Shown: in pieces, positions 23,209 to 33,373 of the stretch | How the letters are laid out: every line of letters begins with the position of its first letter | How positions within the stretch are numbered: the stretch's first letter is position 1 | Origin: Xenoacremonium recifei | Taxonomy: Eukaryota > Ascomycota > Sordariomycetes > Hypocreales > Nectriaceae | Direction: 5' to 3' | NCBI GenBank assembly: GCA_012184525.1 | Contig: WOFQ01000032.1 | Coordinates: forward strand, 186,001-250,000 | DNA length: 64,000 nucleotides | The notes under the pieces: model-generated | The model's database searches: none | The model's input: the letters and a program-made list of their open reading frames with translations, nothing else | What the model was told of the DNA's origin: nothing | Made by a program: the position numbers and the translations under genes

Positions 23209-24844
23209 TGGGCGTTGCATTGCGTCGAGCTGCAACAACCGATGGCTGCATGGGCGAGCGTGCGATCATCGAGACTAGTCCGCGTTGAGAACCGATTGCC
23301 TGAGACGTTGGAAAGACGGTCAACGGGGTTTCAACTCTCGAGTTTCAAGTGGTCGAAATAATGCCCGCGATCTTTTGTCATGGCCAATGTGACCATCCTA
23401 CCCAATCTATCACCCAATCTGTCAAGGAAGATAGAAATGGACCCGAACGGCCAAAGCACAGCAGCGTTCCGACTCGGCGTCCTGCCGGCATACCCATGAG
23501 ATACCGCACGCCATTATCACAAGCTATTGGGTTCTCGCTCTCTTCGGCACTCAATAAGTCTTGTCAGCGTTTCAGGTCTGGGCTGTTTCCTTTTTCGCTC
23601 GTCACACGCATACCTAGATTATAGGTCGTGGACAGGGGCCGACCCAGGAACTTCTTCTAGAACCCTTCAGTCACCAAGATATTTATAGCCGATGGCGCTT
23701 GTTCGCGTATGACCTCCGTCGCGTCCGCGGACCGCGTCTCTCTCTGTATCACTTTGATGGGAGACTTTATTGATAGTCGCGTTCAAGTCACCTGCGCGGC
23801 GTGCCGTTCCGGGATGCAGATGCGAGGCCTGATATCCGGCCCGCACTCGATCTGGGGCCGTTGAGAAGACGACCACCGGTTTGCAGCGAACTAAGCTTCA
23901 CCAAGTCTTTCGCTGGTTGGTCTTGATGATTCTTTCAAGCCTGCACAGAGTACGGGGAATACATTGATCACATCCCGCACTCTGTGTTCTGCAAACGAGC
24001 TACGATGTGGGGGTTTCTCCAATTTCGATTCCCAACTTGCGGATGCATGGTGAACTGACAAGACAAGACACACTGGGAGAAAAGCTTAATGCGCACTGAA
24101 GATTCTTTCCCTCTTTGAGACCTTAATCAAAACTTCCCCGAAGTTCTAAAGGTGAAGTGTATTTTCCTAATATCAACGACGGCCTGTTCGGAGCTATCAA
24201 CGGCTACCAGCCGCCTCTGCTTGACCAATCCAGTAATCCCAACACCACCAATACGTTGCGCAAGCCCTTGCAAGAATTAGGCCAAGCTGCCTCTTTTAGT
24301 CCGTCTTGAGTCCTCGCTTTTGTTTACCACCTCAAGACATCTTTTGCTTCTGCTGAGGCTGCTAACAGCAAGGCTGGACTCGGCCCTCTGAAATTGCTAG
24401 AGCCCCACGTCCGAGCCAGAGTGGGGAAGTAAGGCTCAGCAAACTTTCTAGAGGGTTCTGAACTTTCATTCTGTTTCTCCATCTACAAACAAACTCCCTC
24501 TCCTCGCTTTCTCCTTTCTCTCTGCACATCTTTGAACATCCAACCTCAGCACATCCTCCGAGCAGGCTCGAGATTCAACTTGTAAGTCGTCCACCGCACT
24601 GTACCCTCTCGTTGCACCCTCAATTCCTACATGATGAGATACCCAGCTGGCACCAGTCATAGAGTGACTTGTACTCCCTTCATTGATGACCAATATGCTG
24701 TGGTCTAAGACCATTTCTGACCTCTTTGCAACTGCTTCCGAATCGCCATCAGACTTCAGTGTTGTTTCCTTGGCTAACAAGACTGTGGTGAGCAGAATTT
24801 TCCAGTCCCAACCTCGCTCCCTTCCCGAGCCCTCGATCTTCACA

Positions 24845-26002
24845 ATGGTTCTGCACAACCCCAACAACTGGCATTGGGTTAACAAGGATGTGTCTGCGTG
24901 GGCCAGGCAATACTTCGAAGAGACCTTGACCAAGCTTGAGGTTGAGAATGGTGATGTCAAGGCCAAGATCAGCAAGGTCCAGAGCATGGACGGAGACGTC
25001 GATGTCAGCCAGCGCAAAGGCAAAGTCATCACCATCTTCGACGTCAAGCTGGTCCTCGAGTATACTGGTAGGATCCTAATCGAAACCGTTCTTCTCCCCA
25101 CGTGCTGACCTGGAGCAGGCTCGACTGCCGAGGAGGAAGAGGTTTCAGGTACCATTACTGTCCCCGAAGTCGCACACGACACCGAGGAGGACGAGTACGT
25201 GGTACGTCTACCTTCCTTGATGTTTTTTGGTGCACCGTGTTTTCCCCGTAGCAGTGACTGAGACCGCGTAGTTCGACGTAGACATCTTCTCCGAATCCAA
25301 GGCGAAGCAGCCTGTCAAGGACCTCGTCCGATCTAAACTCGTGCCCGAATTGCGAAAGGAATTCCAGAAGCTGGCGCCGGCCCTCATTGCCGAGCACGGC
25401 AAGGATATTCAGCACGCGCCAGGGTCTAATCCCTCCAGCGGATTCTCGACCCCCAAGGTCCATCCTCAGACCGCAGTGGCCCCTAAGACGGCTTCCACTG
25501 CCACTACGAAGACGAGTGCCGACGGCGTTGTGAACACCACAACGGTTACCGATAACGAAGAGTTCCGCACCACCGCCGAGGAGATGTACCAGACGTTCAC
25601 CGACCCCGCTCGGATTGCTGCCTTCACCCGGTCTCCTCCCAAGGTCTTTGAGGGTGCTCAGAAGGGTGGCAAGTTTGAGCTGTTCGGCGGTAACGTTTCC
25701 GGCGAGTACCTTGAGCTCGAGTCGCCTACCAAGATCGTCCAAACCTGGCGCCTAAACCAGTGGCCCGCTGGTCACTATTCCAAGCTCAAGATTGAATTCG
25801 ACCAGAACGACGTCGACCATGTTACGGTCATGCGGGTCACCTGGGACGGCGTGCCCGTGGGCCAGGAGGATGTCACGAAGCGCAACTGGCTCGAATACTA
25901 CATCAAGAGCATCAAGCAGACCTTTGGGTAGGATTTCCCCAACAAAACCATTCGAGAATTACCTGTAGCTAACTCCACTACAGTTTCGGTACCATCCTGT
26001 AA
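24845..26002 (+). CDS. AHA1: AHA1, activator of Hsp90 ATPase
   Basis: Cytosolic Hsp90 co-chaperone that stimulates the Hsp90 ATPase. Exons are 24845-25067, 25119-25201, 25272-25927 and 25984-26002 (the last only 19 nt), 326 residues. The N-terminal Aha1 domain opens with the family hallmark MVLHNPNNWHWVNKD, which includes the NxNNWHW motif; a charged Thr/Lys linker follows at about 195-230, then the C-terminal START-like AHSA1 domain (TTAEEMYQTFTDPARIAAFTR... to TFGFGTIL). The last intron has a CTAAC branch point. The frame is open upstream to an ATG at about 24683, but those residues lack homology, so the hallmark Met is taken as the start. It converges on the SWF1-like gene. Confidence 0.95.
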
Positions 26003-26420
26003 GCGAATTCGGTTCGGAGTCGAGGAGTTGGTGTTTGGGCGAGACAGTTTCAATAAACGCTCTAGACGAGAGCAGTAGCGGAATAAGGGGAGAGGAGAGG
26101 AGGCTGCTGCTATGGTGGCGGAGGCGAAGGACGAGTTCTTTCTGAGCTCTCTTTGAGAGGTCCGTCAGGGCCTGCCTAGAAGCGTTTTCGTATGACTTGA
26201 CATGAGCGACCACAATGAGACATGATTTCATATGCCGGGGGCAGTGATTTGGGTAGAGGACGAGGTGTTCTAGCGGTATCATAAAAGGGAGTGAAATCAT
26301 GAAAGCTATCCAAGAAATTAAATGACCAAATCCCAAAAAATCTATATAATTACATCTACATTTTACAAATCCATACTCCGTCTCTTTTCACTCTCTATCC
26401 TCCTTTCTTAGACATCCCAA
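26003..26420. other. Intergenic between convergent AHA1 and SWF1
   Basis: 418 bp holding the two 3' untranslated regions. No gene seen. Confidence 0.5.
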
Positions 26421-27760
26421 CTACGTTTTCCGTCTCTTTCGCTCTGCGGCTGGTTCTTCCCCCTTACAACCAAACGAGTAGTCGGTTATGAAAATGTCTG
26501 CAAGATTATCCCGGAAGCCCATGTCATACAAGTTCTCGACATGTTTCAGGCTCCAGACCCTCTCCCAGGAGCCTTCGCCGGGGATAGCGGCGTCGTTGGG
26601 TGGTGGGCGGCCGTCCTGGGTAGTGATGAGGATCTGCTCTGTGGCAAGCGGCCACCGGCGACAGCGTGGCTCAATCGACTCTTTCAAACGGCGGTTCGCA
26701 GGCATGGCTCGGCGGAACGCGTAGCCGTCACGCATGTCTTCCTTCCACTCGGACCACTTGAGCGACTCGTTGGTGGTGGTGCCGCAGTAGATGAGCCACA
26801 TGGTGTAGGCGAGCAGGCCCCAGACGAGAGGCGACGTGAGCACAGCGAGGAGCGTGGCGGCGCCCATATTGACATTGTCCTGGATGGCCCAGCCCCAGAC
26901 GGCGAGATACTGGTTCAGCGTCATGTGCTCGGGGGGCCAGAGGGTCCAGCGCGGCGAGCGGAGGCGCATCTTGGCGGCCATTATAGAGGAGCCAAGGACG
27001 CCGCCGTAGGTGGTGAGCACGGCGGTTGAGAGGAGCAGCAGGACGAAGTAATGGTGGTTGCCGTAGCCGACGCACGAGTTGATGAAGACGCAGTGGTGGT
27101 CAGAGCGGGCAACACAGCGCTTGCACATGCCGCAATGCTTGGAGCGCGGAGGCTTGAGGATGCCGCAGGTACGGCATTCATTGCCAGGATGGAAGAGCGC
27201 GTGGTCGTAAGGGTAGAGTGAGAGGTGGTAGGCGAGGTTTTCGTGCGTGATGTAGCCGGGATCGGCATTGCACGCGAGGTAGAGGAAGAGGTAGGGCAGG
27301 ATCACGGTGATGGTGGCGGTGAGCTTGGTGAAGGCACCGATCTGGGGCCAGACCTGGGGGAGAAAGAGGTACTCGGAGACAGTGAGGATGAGCAGAAAGA
27401 AAATCTGTGAGATGAGTTAGATGTCGTTGCTGAGAACACAGGGGGCTCCGTGGGCTAGAAGCTTACCACAACTGTCCAGTGCCGCTCATACATGAAGTAA
27501 TTACCCAGCCATGATGAGTATCTCGTAAGTCTGCCGCCCGTGATAGCCCGGTCTACGGCAATGACTGTGTTGGGTATGTGAACCCATATCAGCTTGTACA
27601 GGGCTGCGATGGGAGTGCGCCTGTAAGAGCAGTTAGTCGAATTGACTCCCACTAACACAAGCCACGCTCACCTGAAGGCGGGTAACCGTCCAAAGAAGGC
27701 TACAAAGACCAGAAACGAAATACTCAGAATGAGGATCAGGATGAATTTTAAGGAAGTCAT
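26421..27760 (-). CDS. SWF1: DHHC palmitoyltransferase, SWF1-like
   Basis: Integral ER-membrane protein S-acyltransferase; yeast Swf1 palmitoylates SNAREs near their membrane anchors. Exons are 27760-27672, 27620-27467 and 27404-26421, 408 residues. The introns have GTGAGC and GTAAGC donors, and the second has CTAAC before CACAG. The protein starts with a membrane segment (FILILILSISFLVFVAFF). Two more lie before the Cys-rich domain: IFFLLILTVSEYLFL and the segment ending ILPYLFLYLACNADPGYI. The DHHC domain reads CRTCGILKPPRSKHC...CVARSDHHCVFINSCVG, with catalytic Cys near residue 186, and further membrane segments follow. The long soluble region between the early membrane helices and the acyltransferase core fits SWF1 better than PFA4. 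It is divergent from RAP1, with 772 bp between the starts. Confidence 0.92.
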
Positions 27761-28532
27761 TATGAAGACTCTGCGCTCTGCTCGGGGCCATCAAGAGGGT
27801 ATCAGAGGATTCAGAAGCGTCGGCGGATAGGTGTCAGCGAAGCCACAACTGTCCTATTGCAGGCGCAAGCAGAGCTGCCTCGAAACTGGCCGCTAGACAA
27901 CAAAGACAGCGTGATTGGCGCTGCTCAAACGCGCACAGAAACCTGGAACGCTCAGGCACCCTCCCGGCAGCTCCAGCAGGCGTCAGCAGCGGAACAAAGA
28001 AATTTGCGAAGCCATCCCCAGGCTGCGTGGCCGCCGCGGCTGGGCATACGTAGTATGCTTATAGGCAATCTCAGGCGGCGCCCGCCTCCCCGGATAAGTC
28101 GGTAATTTAGTCTAGTCTGACACTGACAGTGACAGGTCTGTCTCTGACGGGGTTGGGGGGTTGCTGATTCACGCGCGGCACGTGACTGCGCGGCCGGCGA
28201 CGGAAGCTGCTACGCGTGTTCGGCGCCTTTTCCGGGCGCGGACCCTCTGCCGGAGCCATCAAAGAACTTCATCCACCATGCGAGCGGCACGACGAGGCAT
28301 CGGCGCGGGTTTGGGACTTTACGGGACTTTCGAGGACAAGCACTCGGATGCTTTCACGCCTCTGGCTTTCGAGCGAGTTTTTTAGACTTTCGCAAATCAC
28401 GCCAGCCCGCGCTGCCCCTCATTCCCGGACTCATTCTCACTGACGTCGCATATCTGAGCTGAGACGCGTCGATGGATGAATGAGCGACGAACCTGAAGCT
28501 TGCTCAACTCGCGCAATCTTGCTGCCGTCAAG
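27761..28532. promoter_or_regulatory. Divergent promoter between SWF1 and RAP1
   Basis: 772 bp, GC-rich, holding both promoters. I see no obvious repeat, tRNA or small gene. Confidence 0.5.
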
Positions 28533-31092
28533 ATGGCTACCATCACGTACCAGGACGTGCCGAGCGCCGAGGGCGGCAACATTTTCAGGGACAAGAAGTT
28601 CTGGGTCAGCCACAGGGTGCCCATGAGGAGCAATGTTGTCCAGATGATCAAGGTTTGTCACCTCTCCCTCCTATGCCTGCACAACTGACATCCCCCGCAG
28701 GAAAATGGCGGAACAGAGGTGATGCGCGAGAAGGACGCCGACATGATCATCATCGACCACTTGAAGAAGATTGAGCCGACGGGATATTCATGGAAGTTTA
28801 TCACCGAGTCTGTCATGAACGGCTTTATGCAGGTGGAGGACAAGTACTTCTATGACCACGAAACACCGGTTGTGCGGCCGGCCGGCGGCGGTGGACCGGG
28901 AAAGGGGACGCGGACGCCATTCACCAAAATGGAGGATGCTTTGCTGGCCCGATGGGTTCTGGACCATCCGCAAGGCCGCACGGGGAATAAGATCTTCCAG
29001 GAATTTGAACAGACGGTAAGACTCGGAACTTCACGAGGGTTGAGTAATGACAAGCTGATTTGTGCAGCATCCTAGCCACACCTGGCAGTCATGGCGGAAC
29101 CGTTATGTCAAGACTTTAAATCCCCTACCCATGGAAAAGTTATTTCAGTTAGCTGCCTCGGCGTCGTTGGAAATCGCGGATGTGCGGACAAACGGAAATA
29201 CTCAGGCCGATCCAGATCCCAGACCTACACGTACGCCGCTCCCGACGTCCAAGCCGAACCGTGCGGAGGCTACAGAACAAAGGATAGAGCCGCCAACTAC
29301 TATCCCGGACCAACCTGATGAAGAAACCAGACAACAGGAAGAGCCAGAAGAAATGGAAGAAACCAGAGAAACCAGAGGAGACGATGACTCCTCGCACGAG
29401 GAGCCTCGTGAGAACGGCGTGCCAGCGGAAGACGAGGCTCAGGAGGAAACAACTATCGAGGCTCAGACCCAAGAACCACCCCAGCAATCAAATCCTACCG
29501 AAGGTGACCGAGCATCTCACGCAATTGTTGTTCCTGACGCCCAAGAAATCGAAGACCCCGAGGACGAGCTCAGAAAGCAAGAATTCTACGCCGACTTATA
29601 TGAGTTTGTCATCCAACGGCACGTGGACATTAAGCGACGTCCAAAAATTCACGGCAGACTCATCGAACTCTGGGATCTCAACCAGGCGGTGGATGTGCAG
29701 GAAGTGCCATATGATGACGTGGACTGGGAATTCGTGGCCGAAGATCTAGGCTACGGAAACGAGAGTCATGCTGCGGCGCCGCTCCTCGAGGAATGCTATC
29801 GCGATAACCTTAAGGAGTTTCTCGACGAAGTCATGGATTTCGACATCAACAGAGATGAGCAGTCAGCCGCTGATGAGCGTGATCTCGGCCATGAAGAGAT
29901 TGCTGAAGAAGAGGTGGAAGAAGAGACTGTGGTGGGGGTTATCCAGAGCGAAACCACCGACTTTCATGCCACCACCCAGCGCAACAACTCGAGATCGCCA
30001 GGGAGCTACGTCCCATCATCGCCACCCTTGGGGTTTCTGGGCAAAAAGCGACCACTGCCCAACCGCTTTCCGTCCTCATCCGGTCCCTCGACGAAGCGCC
30101 GACGCTTTAGCAGAAACGCCGAGATCCCATCCACGCCCGAGGAGAAGATTGGCGTCATTCGAGACTATCCCTCCACACAGAAAGGTTCACCCAGCTTTCG
30201 CAGGAATCTTATCAAGGGGGACTACGTCGATATGAGCGAGGCGTCGCAACACTTGCCGCCTCTGCCAGCCCCCTTGGATGAAGAGGAGGAGGAGGAGGAT
30301 GATGATGATGTTGAGATGCAGAATGGAGAGCATGATGGAGAGGAGCAAGTACAGGAAGAAGATGTTGCTGTCAACGGAGACGAGGAGGAGGAGACACAAA
30401 CACTCCGTGCAGAACCTCCCCCTGAGACGCAGGTCGATGTCGACATTACGCCGTCACAGCAACTCCGTAGCGAGCTCAACCCAAGCCCTATCCCTCTCAA
30501 CCTCGAAGCCGCCCGCAGCAAACACTCCAAATCGCCCTCTCAAAACACTCGCCATTCCGAACCAACCACCACTCCCGACAAGACTGCTACTACTACTACT
30601 GCTGCCGCCACCAAAGCCCCTATCTTAACATCCCGCAAACGCCGCACCCTCCCCTCATCCTTCTCAACCTCCCAACAACAACAACAACAACAACCATCCT
30701 CCTCCACCAACCCCCAAACCCAACCCTCTCCCCCTCCCGCCCGCGACATCGCCTTCTGGATCGCCCACTACCGCACCCTCGGCTTCCCCCGCGCCACCAT
30801 CCTCGACGCCCTCTTCGCCACCACCCTCACCCCCGGCACCCTCGCCCAGCACGTCATGCAGACCCTCCACGCCGGGAAAGGCCTGCCCTCCCACCACGAG
30901 GGCGTGTGGACGCCCCGCGACGACGCCGATCTGCAAGCCCTCGATGCGAAGACTGACGATCCGGCGGAGCGCAAGCGGCTGCGCAAGGTGCGTGCGAGGC
31001 TGGTGAATAAGCATGGTGCGCAGCGGGTTGAGCTGAGGCGCGCATTTTTGAAGGCCCAGGCGGGGCCGGCGGGTGAGCAGCTGGGGAGGTAG
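28533..31092 (+). CDS. RAP1: RAP1-type telomere protein (BRCT, Myb, ARID-like, RCT)
   Basis: Shelterin component; in most fungi other than budding yeast Rap1 is recruited to telomeres by a Taz1/TRF-type protein through its C-terminal RCT domain. Exons are 28533-28652, 28701-29015 and 29068-31092, 819 residues. Domain order: BRCT (about 15-95, FRDKKFWVSHRVP ... GYSWKFITESV), Rap1 Myb (about 112-162, TPFTKMEDALLARWVLDHP ... HTWQSWRNRYVKTL), an ARID/Rap1-type helical domain (about 316-400, QEFYADLYEFVIQRHVDI ...), a long acidic linker with Glu/Asp runs and a poly-Gln, then the RCT domain at the end (YRTLGFPRATILDALFATT ... KVRARLVNKHG). The ATG is the first in a CAAGATGG context. Expected location is nuclear, at telomeres. 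The domain order makes the call strong. Confidence 0.93.
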
Positions 31093-31549
31093 CATCTCTT
31101 GAGTTGGCTTGATGCCGTCAGTGAGTAGCTTCTGTTTTGCATGCTTTGGTGCTTGGGTACTTGGCGTTGGATGGCGCGCCGTGGGAATTGGACTTGGAGG
31201 TTGATAACTCTTTAGCAGAATACCCGCTTGTTATGAACGCTGCTGCTCGATAGATGCTTGAATCTGAACGCGCTTGCACTTATGCTATCTTCTCGTGTTG
31301 TTAATTGCTAAGCAAATCCGTAGAACCCAGACTCCATTGATCCCCTTGAAAATACTCGCCGCCCTTGACATTGTACCCATTGCGATAACTGCGCCGCCCA
31401 TTCCCATAGATACCCATTCCCAGACCAATATGCCCAGTAGCAGATGAAGACATCAGGCAAACGCCATACCAGATTTTGACCCAGAACCCAGTTGCCTCAG
31501 ACTCCTGAAAACAAACCCCAAAGAAACGACCAGAAAGTTACGCCTCTGA
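31093..31549. other. Intergenic between convergent RAP1 and KAR5
   Basis: 457 bp of 3' flanking sequence. Nothing recognisable. Confidence 0.5.
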
Positions 31550-33373
31550 TTAGTGAAGATGCAAGTTACGCCCGAAATCCGAATTGTCGAAGATATTGCT
31601 GAATGAAGACGGAGCGTTAAATGTTTCGTTCGAGTCATGATGAAATGACTCAGATGTGGTGAGCAGCATGCCGGCATATCGGTTCGCAGATGATATAATG
31701 AACCCCGCAAGTTCGCCTACGAGTAGATTAGCAATGAAAGACTCGTGTTCAATCATGATTCATCCTACCAATGCCCACGAGCCAGAGGTTTCGAAATGCC
31801 GAGGGTTCGAGGCCGTACGATCCCACCACAAGGGACGCAACTGGGCACAAGACGTAGGGCCACCACTGGAGGAGTCCAAGCCCGCTCAATATCGGGTGCT
31901 GCAGGATCGAAGCGTACGAAGTAGCATTATCTAGGGTCTCCAGCAGCTTTTTAGCCTTTTCTTGTGCCCTCTCGAGTCGTTCCTCGTGGTTTTCATACTT
32001 CAAGGAGAGAACGTCTGCGATGTCATTGAGTCGGTCCAAGCCCTTCACTATGTCAGCGCGACTGTCGGCCTCTGGAGGAGTCTTCTTACCACTTCGAGCT
32101 GTTGCTGTCGTTGGGAGAGATCTGCAGCGTAGGACAAAGAGGTCGCCTACTAGAGTCAGAATCGGTTCCATCTTGAGCATCTGGATACCATACCAATTGG
32201 CCTTCTAGAGAAGTTGACGACAAGGCAGCTGTGGCAAGAGCGGCTAGAATATTCGCAATCTCCCTGTTCGCTTGCTGTGTAGCAACTTGAAGCGAAGATT
32301 CATGCGCGGAAGCAACTTCGGCCGCGTTATCGAGAGCAGCTTTGAGCAAAGTTGCAAGCAATTGGCGTAGGTTTGTAGCTTGGTCCAGTCCACTTCGCAA
32401 TATCTCATTCGAGTCCTATCTGTCCGTTAGCACAATAATATTTAAGTCGCTCGAGCCCCTTGCCTTTGCTGTCCTCTCCAGTTGGTCTTTCATAAACCTC
32501 TCAACCTCCGTCAACTTCATGTGCAGACGGTCGATCTCGGGGTTCAGATGCTCAACAGAGGCACTGGCGTCTTGGAGTTTTCGATCCAACGATTGCAATC
32601 TCTCTTCTATGTCTTTCTCGACCTGCTCCGTCAGATTGGCGAGGATTCTAGTCAACCGCTGGTAAAAGCGGACGTCCAAGTCTGTTGTCTATTAGTCTAG
32701 TGTCATTAGACATGTAGGATAAGCTCGCCTTTCTTGTTCTCTGCAAGGGACACTTCGCAAAATCTCATAGCCTGATGACGATAGTTGACCCATGTATTCC
32801 ACGCCGAGTCTGTATGGCCAAAGTCTTTGAGACATTCAGTGATCTCATCGGTCGAAACATGAAGTGTTGGTTTGTGCGGAATGGGGATGCCGGCCAACGT
32901 CGACTCTTGGAAGTGCGAACAACTAGGAGGAATCACGAAGCTACCTCTTTCCAAGTCGCAAATCGCTAGGCTAATTGCATAGGCGTCGACGAAGTCTCTG
33001 GCAAGTCCGTCCGAATCGGGCCGGGCTTGCGCGTCGTCTTGGCCGTTCACCAGCTGGCAGTTGTTGACTAGGAGGCGTGCCGCAATTCGATGGCATAGGG
33101 GTTTCGACTCGAGTTCTTGGAGTTCGTTCATCGTCGTGGCGTATCTGTCTAGAACGGGGATCGGTACTGCAGTGGACGTATATCTAGGATGAACTGCCTG
33201 GTCTGCAGCTCCTCTTTCCCCTAAGCGGCGTGAGTTCGTGGTGATCTTACTCCCTTGTTCAACTTACTGTCTGCATTTCGGTCCAGTCCCCAAGAGAACC
33301 CACAAGCCACCGGTAACAGAAGCAGCAATACGCTCCACATCATGAGCTGCAGGCTTTGTGGCATCACCGTCAT
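31550..33373 (-). CDS. KAR5: KAR5/Tht1 nuclear-membrane fusion protein
   Basis: Needed for nuclear-envelope fusion during karyogamy (yeast Kar5, fission yeast Tht1, plant GEX1). Seven exons rebuilt by splice signals: 33373-33268, 33220-32729, 32681-32464, 32415-32194, 32146-32090, 32042-31769 and 31716-31550, 511 residues (yeast Kar5 is 504). Five of the six introns are 47 or 48 nt. Two begin with GC instead of GT (32728-32682 and 32463-32416). The protein starts with a signal peptide (MMWSVLLLLLPVACGFSWG), then the Cys-rich domain with LESKPLCHRIAARLLVNNCQL, SLAICDLERGSFVIP and SAWNTWVNYRHQAMRFCE. Coiled coils follow (VEKDIEERLQSLDRKLQ, YENHEERLERAQEKAKKLLE), then two membrane segments around LGLLQWWPYVLCPVASLVVG and LWLVGIGELAGFIISSA. 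The upstream Met is used; downstream Mets at 33364, 33343 and 33340 also leave the signal peptide intact. Confidence 0.87.

Larger units (their letters stand above)
21852..24844. other. Intergenic, divergent promoters with microsatellites
   Basis: About 3 kb between the minus-strand Pro-rich gene and AHA1. It holds (GGAT)n at 22499-22528, a GCTGG tract near 22724-22747 and (CTGGTG)n at 23177-23208. Open frames here are repeat-driven or short. AHA1 may have a 5'-UTR intron from 24582 (GTAAGT) to 24805 (CCAG). Confidence 0.5.
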
